Shown piece after piece: positions 1 through 8,305 of a stretch of DNA of 64,000 nucleotides (positions within the stretch are counted from its first letter, which is position 1; every line of letters begins with the position of its first letter). The stretch is from G963663315 sp965214205. GTDB taxonomy: Bacteria; Pseudomonadota; Gammaproteobacteria; Arenicellales; Poriferihabitantaceae. The stretch spans positions 744,001 to 808,000 of the forward strand of contig OZ243941.1 of NCBI GenBank assembly GCA_965214205.1. The letters run 5' to 3'. The notes below the pieces were generated by a model that did no database searches, was not told the DNA's origin, and saw only the letters and a program-made list of their open reading frames with translations. A program made the position numbers and the translations under genes.

Positions 1-135
1 GGCATCCGCGGATTCCTCGCCATTGTGAAGCGCGATTTCACTTTCATAGTCCGAACACAACCTGACCAGTCTGGCGGCGGCACGGGCGTGTAAACCAAGT
101 TTATTGATAACCTGAATCTGTTTGCGCACTTTCAT
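1..135 (-). CDS. npr: HPr-family phosphocarrier protein NPr, partial (C-terminus outside window)
   Basis: This is the first 45 codons of an HPr-like protein, cut by the window edge. The translation begins MKVRKQIQVINKLGLHARAA; the GLHARAA segment carries the conserved His that is phosphorylated in HPr proteins. The ATG overlaps the stop codon of rapZ (ATGA), so the two are translationally coupled. In the nitrogen-related PTS, NPr passes phosphate from EI-Ntr to EIIA-Ntr (PtsN), whose gene lies just upstream. The call is secure from the motif and the gene order; only the C-terminus is unseen. Confidence 0.88.
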   Translation of the reverse strand, partial: MKVRKQIQVINKLGLHARAAARLVRLCSDYESEIALHNGEESADA

Positions 136-1022
136 TTTGCAATGTCCCGATGGCGTATCTGCACATCGATACCCTTTTGTGAAAAAAGCCGCATCAACTG
201 TTCGCTGATAAAGACCGAGCGATGCCGCCCGCCGGTGCAGCCTATCGCCACAGTGATGTAGCTTCGGTTTTCACTGGTGAATCCCGGCAGCCACTTTCCC
301 AGAAACCGGAATATTTCCGCTTTCATGTCATTCACAATCGGCTTGCTTCCCATAAAGTCCTGAACCGCCTTGTCCAGCCCGTTCAGCGATCGCAGGGATT
401 CGTCCCAATACGGATTGGGCAGACATCTGACATCGAACACGAAATCCGCTTCCCGCGGGGTCCCATGTTTGAAGCCAAACGATTCGATCAGAAACAGCGG
501 GGTGGAGGACAGGCCGCCCCCGGCAAAATCCCGGATCAGGCCGCGCAATTCATGCGGGGTCATATCGGTGGTGTTGATGACATGATCCGCCCGGTCGTGC
601 AGGGGGCGGGTCAGGGCATGTTCAAGGCGAATACCCTCAATCAGCGGTGTCCGGGCATCGGTGAGCGGGTGTTTTCTCCGGGTTCCGCTGTATCGACGAA
701 CCAGTTGTCGCTCTTCGGCTTCGAGAAACAATATCCGATAGCGGATACCATGATCTTCGAGTGTCGACAAATGAGCGCTCAGATCCGCGAGATAACTCTT
801 GTTGCGGGAATCTATGCTCACCGCGGCGCCTGAAAATCCGCCGTTGTCGGTGTTGATGGCGCTGTCCTGATCAGGAAAATCGGCAATAAACTGATGCAAC
901 AGGGGCGCGGGCAGGTTATCGATGCAAAAATAGCCAATATCTTCCAGCGACTGCAATGCGACACTCTTTCCGGAGCCGGACAGGCCGCTGATGATGATAA
1001 TGTCAGTGTCGGGTCTGGTCAT
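132..1022 (-). CDS. rapZ: RNase adapter protein RapZ (P-loop protein)
   Basis: Predicted 296-aa protein. A Walker A motif GLSGSGKS lies at residues 13-20, and the C-terminal domain has GCTGGRHRSV at about 261-270, typical of RapZ/YvcJ. In Escherichia coli RapZ binds GlmZ/GlmY small RNAs and directs RNase E, tuning GlmS and cell-wall precursor synthesis; whether that target exists here is not visible. A longer reading would start at 1115, but the ATG at 1022 puts the P-loop at the usual distance from the N-terminus. The gene overlaps the end of ptsN by 20 bp and npr by 4 bp, so it is one operon. Confidence 0.93.
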   Translation of the reverse strand: MTRPDTDIIIISGLSGSGKSVALQSLEDIGYFCIDNLPAPLLHQFIADFPDQDSAINTDNGGFSGAAVSIDSRNKSYLADLSAHLSTLEDHGIRYRILFLEAEERQLVRRYSGTRRKHPLTDARTPLIEGIRLEHALTRPLHDRADHVINTTDMTPHELRGLIRDFAGGGLSSTPLFLIESFGFKHGTPREADFVFDVRCLPNPYWDESLRSLNGLDKAVQDFMGSKPIVNDMKAEIFRFLGKWLPGFTSENRSYITVAIGCTGGRHRSVFISEQLMRLFSQKGIDVQIRHRDIAK

Positions 1023-1548
1023 CAACGAAACAGTGATACAGCGCTTCCGCGGTCCGGGTTTTCCTGAGATCGTCTGTAAATTGTTCATCGTTGAACTTCC
1101 CCGCAAGCAAGGCAAGCAGATTCAGATGCACTTCATGCGCATTGGCCGGAACCAGCAGACAGACTGCAAGCCAGACGGGCAGGCCGTCCGGCGCGTCATA
1201 ATCCACTGGTTGCTTGAGTCTGGCGATTGAAATGACCGGTTGGCTCAATCCCTTAATCCGGCCATGGGGTAATGCGATCCCTTTGCCGAGCGCGGTGCAT
1301 CCGAGACGCTCGCGGTTATACAAAGTATCAAAAATCAGATCGAGACCGGGCCTGTTTTCATCATGGCCATCACGGTCATCGTTGCTGTTGGCAATCAGTT
1401 TGGCGAATTGTTCCAGCAGCCGCTTTTTGCTGGTCACCTCCATGTCTGCGATGACCAGATCGTAACTCAGGTAATCTTTCAGGGTTGCGCCGGGGGCAGC
1501 GAGTGGCTCATCATTATAATGAGCCACCTCGTTTACTGAGTCAGTCAT
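1003..1548 (-). CDS. ptsN: PTS IIA-like nitrogen-regulatory protein PtsN (EIIA-Ntr)
   Basis: 181-aa PTS EIIA type-2 domain protein. The phosphorylated His is H95 in the motif IALPHGRI, preceded by RLGCTALGKG. EIIA-Ntr receives phosphate through NPr and controls potassium and nitrogen physiology by protein contacts. The start overlaps the hpf stop by 4 bp (ATGA). The protein has about 25 residues more at the N-terminus than short PtsN proteins, so an internal start is possible. The gene normally travels with rpoN, which is missing from its usual position here. Confidence 0.93.
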   Translation of the reverse strand: MTDSVNEVAHYNDEPLAAPGATLKDYLSYDLVIADMEVTSKKRLLEQFAKLIANSNDDRDGHDENRPGLDLIFDTLYNRERLGCTALGKGIALPHGRIKGLSQPVISIARLKQPVDYDAPDGLPVWLAVCLLVPANAHEVHLNLLALLAGKFNDEQFTDDLRKTRTAEALYHCFVDDQTRH

Positions 1549-1868
1549 CCGGGGATATGTTTGATGGATTCGGTGTTTCTATGGTGGTCGACCCGTTTTT
1601 CCTTATGCTTTATGACCTGCCTGTCGAGCTTGTGCGCCAGCGCGTCAATTGCCGAATACATGTCTTCCGCAGTGCTTGAAGCGTGAATCATGGCTCCTTT
1701 CGTATTTACGGTGGCTTCTGCGATATGTCGGGTTTTTTCGACATGCAGTACCACATTTGTCTTGGTGACAGAGTCAAAATGCCGGGCAATCTTTTCGACT
1801 TTTTCTGACACGTGATGATACAGGGAATCGGTTATTTCAAGATGTTGACCACTTACAGATATTTGCAT
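1545..1868 (-). CDS. hpf: Ribosome hibernation-promoting factor, short form
   Basis: 107-aa HPF/RaiA-family protein that binds the 30S decoding region in stationary phase. The sequence MQISVSGQHLEITDSLYHHV and the basic helix with KVEKIARHF are typical of the family. I chose the ATG at 1868 because GGAG lies 8 bases upstream; a longer reading from 1919 adds an atypical 17-residue leader. The length matches short HPF without the dimerisation domain. It lies after lptB and before ptsN, as in many gammaproteobacteria, but rpoN, usually between lptB and hpf, is absent and only about 170 bp separate them. Confidence 0.92.
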   Translation of the reverse strand: MQISVSGQHLEITDSLYHHVSEKVEKIARHFDSVTKTNVVLHVEKTRHIAEATVNTKGAMIHASSTAEDMYSAIDALAHKLDRQVIKHKEKRVDHHRNTESIKHIPG

Positions 1869-2041
1869 AAATTCGCTCCAGGGTTTTGTGTTGATTATGG
1901 GCTCCCGACAATCGGACAATGAAGACCGCAGCCGACATGGATCCAGGGTTATCGGGAATTCGGATCGTTGGCTGCTCTTTATGGCGCATGGTTCCAGTGT
2001 ACCGCAAAAAGACAGGGAATGCAGGTGGCTTCATCGGCGGG

Positions 2042-2767
2042 TCACATCTTGAAGTCGCGGCCAAGATAGACATCTCTGGCCCTTTCATCGGCCATGATGG
2101 TCTCCGGCGGCCCGGAAACCAGTACTTGTCCGCGGTGCAACAGGTATGCCCGGTCACAGATGCCGAGGGTCTCCCGGACATTATGGTCGGTAATCAACAC
2201 GCCGATTCCCTTTTGTTTGAGCATTTCAATGATGTGCCGGACCTCCTGAACCGCGATCGGATCAATCCCGGCGAAAGGTTCATCGAGCAGAATGAATTTG
2301 GGTTCGAGGGCCAGCGCCCGGGCAATTTCCACCCGTCGTTGTTCACCGCCTGACAATTGAATGGTCTGTTTGTCCCTGAGTTCCAGAATACCGAATTCTT
2401 CAAGAAGTTCTTCGCTGATCCGGTGTTGCTCTTCCTTGTTGTGTTTTCCCGATATTTCGAGTACCGCGAGCAGATTCTGTTCAGTGGTCAACTTCCTGAA
2501 TACCGAGTGCTCCTGAGGTAGATAGCCGATCCCTCTTCGCGCCCGTTCGTGCATGGGCAGGTCGGTGATATCTTCATCATCCAGGCTGATTACTCCCTCA
2601 TCACATTGAACCAGCCCGATCACCATATTGAAGCTGGTTGTCTTGCCGGCTCCGTTGGCGCCCAGTAATCCGACCACCTCCGAGTCGGATACAGTCAGGT
2701 CAATCCCGTTGACAACCGTGACCCGCCGATATTTCTTTTTCAGCCCTGTGGTAGTCAGACTTCTCAT
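2042..2767 (-). CDS. lptB: LPS export ABC transporter ATP-binding protein LptB
   Basis: 241-aa ABC ATPase. Walker A GANGAGKT is at 36-43, the LSGGE signature at 138-142, Walker B FILLDEP at 158-164 and the switch His in ITDHN at 194. LptB powers the LptB2FG machine, which extracts lipopolysaccharide from the inner membrane and pushes it along the LptC-LptA bridge. The lptC-lptA-lptB order and the length support LptB rather than a generic ABC ATPase. The lptF/lptG permease genes are not in the window. Confidence 0.95.
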   Translation of the reverse strand: MRSLTTTGLKKKYRRVTVVNGIDLTVSDSEVVGLLGANGAGKTTSFNMVIGLVQCDEGVISLDDEDITDLPMHERARRGIGYLPQEHSVFRKLTTEQNLLAVLEISGKHNKEEQHRISEELLEEFGILELRDKQTIQLSGGEQRRVEIARALALEPKFILLDEPFAGIDPIAVQEVRHIIEMLKQKGIGVLITDHNVRETLGICDRAYLLHRGQVLVSGPPETIMADERARDVYLGRDFKM

Positions 2768-2819
2768 GGAGCGGCAAACTGTCCTTCAATCATTTCATGA
2801 AGCAGTTTGTTCGGCAGGA

Positions 2820-3356
2820 TCACTCGGTCTCCTTTTTCCTTGGCTGGGTAACCATCCTGACCCTGGAACTGCCTTGTGACTCGCTGCCGCCATCGGATTG
2901 CGCGCTCTGCCGGCTTCCGGTTATTCTGGCCTTCCTTGTAGCCAGACTGTAACTGACCTTGTCCCCGGTAACGATCGAATCGCCCTGTTCAATCCTGGCC
3001 TGGCTTTCCAGCAGCAACAGGTCATTCTGGTGATTCAGCGTGATTTTCAGCGCCGAGGACTTCACGTCTGTATCCTGGTTCTGAAGCCGTTGTTTGAATC
3101 GCGCAGGTTCACCCGTACAAATTGCCTCTTCCAATACCTGATTGTCATCCAGATAGGTCACCAGTTTATCACAATTCAGGCGCATACTGCCTTGAGTGAA
3201 CACTACATTGCCCCGGTAGATCCGCACCCCTTTGGTGAAATCAATTTCCATGTCATCCGCATCCAGGAAAGCGGGCTGGTTCACGTCGTCATCCAGCGCC
3301 CAGGCTGTTTGAACCAGCAGACACAACAGGAATCCGGTAATGGTCCGGTTCAGCAT
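2820..3356 (-). CDS. lptA: LPS transport periplasmic protein LptA
   Basis: 178-aa secreted protein with a signal peptide at about residues 1-20, ending near TAWA-LDDD. It continues with an OstA/LptA-type beta-jellyroll sequence (ADDMEIDFTKGVRIYRGNV). LptA oligomers form the periplasmic bridge that carries LPS from LptC to LptD. The ATG at 3356 has GGGAG nine bases upstream. lptC lies 19 bp before it and lptB 52 bp after it. The C-terminus is basic and low in complexity, as in several LptA proteins. Confidence 0.9.
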   Translation of the reverse strand: MLNRTITGFLLCLLVQTAWALDDDVNQPAFLDADDMEIDFTKGVRIYRGNVVFTQGSMRLNCDKLVTYLDDNQVLEEAICTGEPARFKQRLQNQDTDVKSSALKITLNHQNDLLLLESQARIEQGDSIVTGDKVSYSLATRKARITGSRQSAQSDGGSESQGSSRVRMVTQPRKKETE

Positions 3357-3375
3357 TCTTTTTCTCTCCCTTTCA

Positions 3376-3819
3376 TCATTTGCTTTTCAGGTTTATCGTC
3401 ATTTTATCCGATGTCGCCACACTGCGGGGAACTCCGTCCCAGTTGTCTACAACCCGGACATTTCCATCCAGGAAAACAGTGGACTGATCATCGTATACCC
3501 ACCCTGTGTCCGCATAAGTATGGCTCAGGGCCTGATCGGACCCGTATTGTATGACTTGCGGATTGTTCAGCAGCGAGCGGCCAGTGGCGGGATAATGCAC
3601 CAGCCTGTCCGCAATGATCCGGTATTTCCTTTCGTTTTCCCCGATGGTGGTCGATGTCAGGTTCTCGATAAAATAGTCTGGATCATTCGCTCCGGGGGCG
3701 TCTGCGCTATCCGACTCGCCCAGCAGATCGAGCTGATTCCAGGCAGACGACAGGGAGATAACGATGAATATTCCGGCCAGTACTCCGACCAACAGCAGGT
3801 TGTCCCTGAGCAGGCGCAT
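3376..3819 (-). CDS. lptC: LPS export protein LptC
   Basis: 147-aa bitopic protein with one N-terminal membrane helix (about residues 8-26) and a periplasmic LptC-type domain, seen for example in RYRIIADRLVHYPATGR and GNVRVVDN. LptC docks on LptFG and receives LPS before LptA. It follows kdsD after only 3 bp. In many relatives kdsC (Kdo8P phosphatase) sits between kdsD and lptC; it is absent here and must be elsewhere or replaced. The length is somewhat below the usual 180-190 aa. Confidence 0.87.
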   Translation of the reverse strand: MRLLRDNLLLVGVLAGIFIVISLSSAWNQLDLLGESDSADAPGANDPDYFIENLTSTTIGENERKYRIIADRLVHYPATGRSLLNNPQVIQYGSDQALSHTYADTGWVYDDQSTVFLDGNVRVVDNWDGVPRSVATSDKMTINLKSK

Positions 3820-3822
3820 GGA

Positions 3823-4833
3823 TTATATCACGCCACTGCGGAGCAGATCATGAGTGTTCAGCGCCCCCACCACATGATAGTTTTCGTCCACCACGAAAAG
3901 GCAATTGATCGCGTGAGGCCCCTGTTGCGCAAAATCCCTCATGATTTTGACAATTTCCTCCGCCAATGTATCCGGGCCGATGGTAAACGGGTTCCTGGTC
4001 ATCAAATCACCCGCTTTACTCCGGTACACATTGACCTCTTTTTCCAATGCCCGCCGTAAATCCCCATCGGTGAACATGCCCAATAATCGGTTGTTCTGGT
4101 CCACCACACCAACCATCCCCAGGGATTTGGAGGACATTTCGAGTAACAGCCTGTCCATGGTTGACTGCTCCCTGACCAGGGGAAGGTTATCGCCCGTGTG
4201 CATCAGGTCGCGGGCATACAGCAACAAGCGCTTGCCCAGCATGCCGCCGGGATGGGTTCGGGCAAAATCCTGGATTGAAAACCCGCGCAGCTTCTGCACC
4301 GCCACCGCCAGCGCATCGCCCATGACCAGGGTCGCGGTTGTGCTCGCGGTCGGCGCGAGGTTGTGCGGGCACGCTTCCTTGTCCACGCCGACATCCAGAT
4401 TGGCATCGGATTGCTGCGCCAGTGTCGAGACCGGGTTGCCGCTCATCGCAATCATTTTAATCCCGAGCCGCTTGACGATCGGAATGATCGAAATGACCTC
4501 CACGGTTTCGCCTGAATTGGAGATCGCGATAACCAGGTCACGGGTGGTCAGCATTCCCAGATCGCCGTGGCTGGCTTCTCCCGGATGCAGGAAAAAGGCG
4601 GGTGTCCCGGTACTCGCCAGGGTGGCTGCAATCTTGCCGCCGATATGCCCCGATTTACCCATGCCAATCACGACAACCCGCCCCTCGCACTGAAGTATCA
4701 TGTCGCAGGCCTTGCTGAATCCACTGTCCAGGCGGTCCGGCAGGGCCAGCACAGCGGCCGCCTCTATTTCAATCACAGAGCGCGCGTGACTGACAGGATC
4801 GATTTCGGATTTCGGGCCGGGCATGGTTGACAT
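3823..4833 (-). CDS. kdsD: D-arabinose 5-phosphate isomerase KdsD
   Basis: 336-aa enzyme converting D-ribulose 5-phosphate to D-arabinose 5-phosphate, the first step toward Kdo in LPS. An N-terminal SIS domain (about 40-175) includes the HPGEASHGDLGM segment (H83, H89). Two CBS domains follow (about 210-333). Length and architecture are those of KdsD/KpsF. It is the first gene of the minus-strand LPS-transport operon. Either ATG 4833 or ATG 4824 could be the start; no strong ribosome-binding site decides. Confidence 0.94.
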   Translation of the reverse strand: MSTMPGPKSEIDPVSHARSVIEIEAAAVLALPDRLDSGFSKACDMILQCEGRVVVIGMGKSGHIGGKIAATLASTGTPAFFLHPGEASHGDLGMLTTRDLVIAISNSGETVEVISIIPIVKRLGIKMIAMSGNPVSTLAQQSDANLDVGVDKEACPHNLAPTASTTATLVMGDALAVAVQKLRGFSIQDFARTHPGGMLGKRLLLYARDLMHTGDNLPLVREQSTMDRLLLEMSSKSLGMVGVVDQNNRLLGMFTDGDLRRALEKEVNVYRSKAGDLMTRNPFTIGPDTLAEEIVKIMRDFAQQGPHAINCLFVVDENYHVVGALNTHDLLRSGVI

Positions 4834-4893
4834 GGTTTAGCTACAAGGTAGAGTATATCAAAAGGCGCAATCATAATTGACAGAGAATGAACC

Positions 4894-5214
4894 ATGACTG
4901 AATTACCTGAAATAAACGATCTCCAGAGCACCCGAATTGAAGCGGCGGTTTTCAGGAAAATGATCGATCACTTGCGTAGAAACCCGGAGGTGCAGAATAT
5001 CGACCTGATGAACCTGGCCTATTTTTGCCGCAACTGTTTCTCCAAATGGTACATGAGCGCCGCTCGCGACCAGGGCATCGAGCTCGACTACGATCAGGCG
5101 AGGGAAATCATCTACGGTATGCCGTACAGTGAATACAAGGCCGCGTATCAGGAAAAAGCCACCCCGGAGCAACTGGATAAATACCAGGAAAGCCAGAAAA
5201 AAGCGACTGAATGA
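4894..5214 (+). CDS. DUF1244 family protein
   Basis: 106-aa soluble protein of the DUF1244 family, recognised by FRKMIDHLRRNPEVQNIDLM followed by NLAYFCRNCFSKWY, which contains two closely spaced cysteines (CRNC). The family is widespread in proteobacteria and its molecular function is unknown to me. The charged, Gln/Lys-rich C-terminus looks flexible. It is divergent from kdsD (60 bp apart) and convergent with the PBP1A gene. Confidence 0.85.
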   Translation: MTELPEINDLQSTRIEAAVFRKMIDHLRRNPEVQNIDLMNLAYFCRNCFSKWYMSAARDQGIELDYDQAREIIYGMPYSEYKAAYQEKATPEQLDKYQESQKKATE

Positions 5215-5280
5215 CTTGTTGAGCGTATAATGGATTCTGCACTCAACAAACGAGCTTGTTGCAACCAGAGACTCAACAAG
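5215..5280. terminator. Structured convergent intergenic region (possible bidirectional terminator)
   Basis: Between the convergent DUF1244 and PBP1A genes, CTTGTTGAG (5215-5223) is complementary to CTCAACAA at 5242-5249 and to CTCAACAAG at 5272-5280. A tighter hairpin also exists: CAACAA 5244-5249, 6-nt loop, TTGTTG 5256-5261. These are mutually exclusive stems. No clear U-tract follows on either strand, so termination is inferred from position and structure only. Confidence 0.35.
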
Positions 5281-5295
5281 ATCAGGATATGGGCG

Positions 5296-7644
5296 TCAAA
5301 ACAGCGATTCGTTAGTCGGTTCGCTGTCGGCCGCATCGGGGCCCGCACTCTTCGGACCGACCGCGTCATCGGGTTCGGTGCCAGTCAGATAATATTCCAG
5401 ATACCCGTCCGGATCATCCGGTGGAGTGGGTTTTGCGGTTTCCCGGTTGATAAAGCGGGTGGTTATGTTTTCCGGGATGACTTCGGGTTTTTCCGGGTAG
5501 TCCGGTAGAACACGGCCCATGAAATCAATCCAGATCGGCAGGGCGGCGCTTGCTCCGGATTCCCGTCTGCCCAGATGGGAGGGTTCGTCAAAACCCACGA
5601 AAACCGTGGTGATCACATCCGGGCTGAACCCGGAAAACCACGCATCCCGGAAATTGTTGGTGGTGCCTGTCTTGCCAGCCAAGTCGGAGCGGTTCAGTGA
5701 TTGCGACCGCCGTCCCGTACCACTTACCATGACCTGCTTCATGAGGCTCCGGGTCAAAAAGGCATTCTGGGCAGAGATCACCCGTTGCGGGGGTTGATAA
5801 TCGGGCAGAGTAACCGGATTGCCCTCGGCATCCTCGATCTTTTCGATCAGGTAAGGCGTAACCTGCAAGCCTCCATTCGCGATAATGGCAAAACTGGATG
5901 CCAGATTAAGTGGCGTGACACTGGTGCTACCGAGGGCAAGAGAGAAACTCTTGGGCAGTTTTTCCGGTTCGAACCCGAATCTGGCGAGATGTTCGATAGT
6001 TGTATCTAACCCCATTGCACGAAGCAGGCGAACGGATACCAGATTGAGAGAGAGACTGAGCGCCTTGCGTAACCGGGTGGGACCGAAAAACTTCTTGCTG
6101 TAGTTTTGCGGCTTCCAGATCCCTTCCAGATCGTCTTCTACGATGACCGGCGTAGCGCTCACCTTGCTGGAAGCGGTGAAACCATTGTCAAGCGCCGCCG
6201 AATAAATAAATGGTTTGATATTCGACCCTGGCTGGCGTTCAGCCTGAGTGGCGCGATTGAATTTGCTCAGATAATAATCGAATCCGCCGGTCAGTGACAG
6301 GATTGCGCCGCTATGTGGATCCAGGCTGACCAAGGCGCCGGATACCTCCGGTAATTGAGAGAGCATCCAGTTGTTTTCGTCCAGTTCTCTCAGATAGATG
6401 ACATCACCCGTAGCGAGGATGTCACTGACGGCGTTCAATGCAGGCCCGATACTATTGACTGCGATATATTTCCTGCCCCATTGAATATTTTTCCATTCAA
6501 CCGTGACCCTATCGCCCCGGTTGTTGAGCGCCTCGAACGATTGCTCGGAGACGGTGGTCACAACAGCCGGTATCAGCTCCCTGCTGGACGGGTATTCTGA
6601 CAGTGTGTCGAGCAGATTCTGTGCGGAGGCTCCGGCTTCGGATAGTGTGGCCGGATCAATCTTGCCGACCGGGCCCTTGAATCCATGGCGCATCGTGTAA
6701 TCAATGAGACCCTGTCGCAGCGCCTGGCTCGCTTTTTTCTGGTATTCACTGTGTACCGTGACGGTGACGTTCAAGCCCTTCCGATAGACCTCCTCACCCA
6801 TTCGGTCGAACAGGAGGCGTCTCGCCATTTCCGATACATACGGAGCCTGGAAATCGACGTCGGCAACATGAAGCCTGGCTGTAATGGGCGCCTTGCTGGC
6901 GGTTTCCAGGCTGAGCTCGTCGATTCTGCCGAGTTCATGCAGTCGGCTTAAAACATGGGCACGTCTTTCTCTGGCTCGTTCCGGGTTGGATATTGGGTTG
7001 TCTCTGGAGGGAGCTTTAGGTAAGCCGGCCAGCATACAGATTTCTGGCAGACTGAGCTCCGCAAGACTGGCGCCGTAGTAGATCTGCGCCGCCGCGGCAA
7101 AACCATAAGAGCGGTAGCCGAGGAAAACCTTGTTCAGATAGAGTTCCAGGATTTCGTCCTTGGTCAAGGCTCGCTCCAGCTTGAATGCCAGCAGCATTTC
7201 CTTCAGTTTCCGGGTATAGGTTTTCTCCGGGTCCAGGAAGAAATTCCGCGCCACCTGCATCGTGATTGTACTGGCGCCCTGACTGCGCGAACGAGTCATG
7301 AAATTGCTGATCGCGGCGCGGGCAAGACCCGGGAAGTCCACCCCGGTATGATGGTAGAATTGATCGTCCTCGGTCACCAGCAGGGCGTCTATCAGAAGCG
7401 GCGGGGTTTCATCAAGGGTGACCGGAATCCGTCTTTCCTCACCGTATTCGGCGATCAGTTTCTGGTCGGAGCTGTAGATCCGAAGCGGGATATTCAGGGG
7501 TATCTGTCGAATCTCATCGACAGACGGCAGGCCAGGCAACAATGAGGCGGCGTAAAGAACCAGCCCGATAGCCATGGTGAAGCCGAAAACCAATCCGAAC
7601 GAGACGAGTTTCAGTACTATTTTTCCCAGAAATCTGATTGACAC
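5296..7644 (-). CDS. mrcA: Penicillin-binding protein 1A (bifunctional transglycosylase/transpeptidase)
   Basis: About 782-aa class A PBP. An N-terminal membrane anchor (about 8-38) is followed by a GT51 glycosyltransferase domain with TEDDQFYHHTGVDF (catalytic Glu near residue 92) and QGASTITMQVARNFF. An OB-like insert and a transpeptidase domain follow, with SNIK near residue 475 and KTGT near residue 660. It polymerises and cross-links peptidoglycan on the outer face of the inner membrane. The start is a GTG at 7644 or a TTG at 7650; neither has a good Shine-Dalgarno sequence. It is divergent from aroK, as in many gammaproteobacteria. Confidence 0.93.
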   Translation of the reverse strand: MSIRFLGKIVLKLVSFGLVFGFTMAIGLVLYAASLLPGLPSVDEIRQIPLNIPLRIYSSDQKLIAEYGEERRIPVTLDETPPLLIDALLVTEDDQFYHHTGVDFPGLARAAISNFMTRSRSQGASTITMQVARNFFLDPEKTYTRKLKEMLLAFKLERALTKDEILELYLNKVFLGYRSYGFAAAAQIYYGASLAELSLPEICMLAGLPKAPSRDNPISNPERARERRAHVLSRLHELGRIDELSLETASKAPITARLHVADVDFQAPYVSEMARRLLFDRMGEEVYRKGLNVTVTVHSEYQKKASQALRQGLIDYTMRHGFKGPVGKIDPATLSEAGASAQNLLDTLSEYPSSRELIPAVVTTVSEQSFEALNNRGDRVTVEWKNIQWGRKYIAVNSIGPALNAVSDILATGDVIYLRELDENNWMLSQLPEVSGALVSLDPHSGAILSLTGGFDYYLSKFNRATQAERQPGSNIKPFIYSAALDNGFTASSKVSATPVIVEDDLEGIWKPQNYSKKFFGPTRLRKALSLSLNLVSVRLLRAMGLDTTIEHLARFGFEPEKLPKSFSLALGSTSVTPLNLASSFAIIANGGLQVTPYLIEKIEDAEGNPVTLPDYQPPQRVISAQNAFLTRSLMKQVMVSGTGRRSQSLNRSDLAGKTGTTNNFRDAWFSGFSPDVITTVFVGFDEPSHLGRRESGASAALPIWIDFMGRVLPDYPEKPEVIPENITTRFINRETAKPTPPDDPDGYLEYYLTGTEPDDAVGPKSAGPDAADSEPTNESLF

Positions 7645-7777
7645 GGACAATAATCAAGGATAAGAGTGATGGTTAAGAACCCCTCTGATGCAAGTCGTTG
7701 AAATCGCGTCTTTTACCCGAAATGCCATGGATAAAACTGCTTTCAAAAGGGCTGTTTTAGGGGTTATTATAGCCGTT

Positions 7778-8305
7778 ATGGAGAATATTTATCTGATTGG
7801 CCTGCCCGGTTCGGGAAAGACTACTGTGGGCAGAAGTCTGGCCCGGTTTCTGGGGCTGGACTTCATTGACACGGACCAGATGATCGAAGAGAGGACGGGT
7901 GTTTCCATCAGCCATATCTTTGAGATAGAAGGTGAAGCGGGATTCCGCAAGCGGGAAACCCGGTTGTTTGAAGAGGTCAGCAATGGCGCCCGGACCGTCA
8001 TTTCCACTGGCGGCGGTATTATTCTGAGTGACGCCAACCGGAAACTGATGCGCCAGCGCGGACAGGTGATTTACCTGAAGGCATCAATGGATATTTTGTG
8101 GTCGAGGCTGAAGAATTGCCAGAATCGGCCCCTGCTGCAAACCCCGGACCCCCAGGCCAGAATCGCCGGGTTGATGAAAGAACGCGAACCACTGTACGAC
8201 GCGCAAGCGGATCTGATTGTCGAGGTGACTTCGGAAACGGCGAACCGGACCGCCCGAAAAATTGCGAAGTTGATCACTAATCTTTCAGCGGGAGGAGCGT
8301 CATGA
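7778..8305 (+). CDS. aroK: Shikimate kinase
   Basis: 175-aa P-loop kinase phosphorylating shikimate at the 3-hydroxyl in aromatic amino-acid synthesis. Walker A GLPGSGKT is at 8-15; the shikimate-binding Asp pair is in IDTDQ (31-33); FRKRE and STGGG follow. The ATG at 7778 gives a standard length; a longer reading from 7688 adds 30 unrelated residues. The stop overlaps aroB by 4 bp (ATGA), so aroK-aroB is a coupled operon. Confidence 0.95.
   Translation: MENIYLIGLPGSGKTTVGRSLARFLGLDFIDTDQMIEERTGVSISHIFEIEGEAGFRKRETRLFEEVSNGARTVISTGGGIILSDANRKLMRQRGQVIYLKASMDILWSRLKNCQNRPLLQTPDPQARIAGLMKEREPLYDAQADLIVEVTSETANRTARKIAKLITNLSAGGAS

Noticed and set aside
3340..4059. 239-codon plus-strand frame across lptA-lptC-kdsD
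   Set aside because: Runs antisense through three real, recognisable genes.
5226..5231. Perfect TATAAT between the DUF1244 and PBP1A genes, possible small-RNA promoter
   Set aside because: No acceptable -35 at 16-18 bp, no extended -10, and it sits in a convergent terminator-like region.
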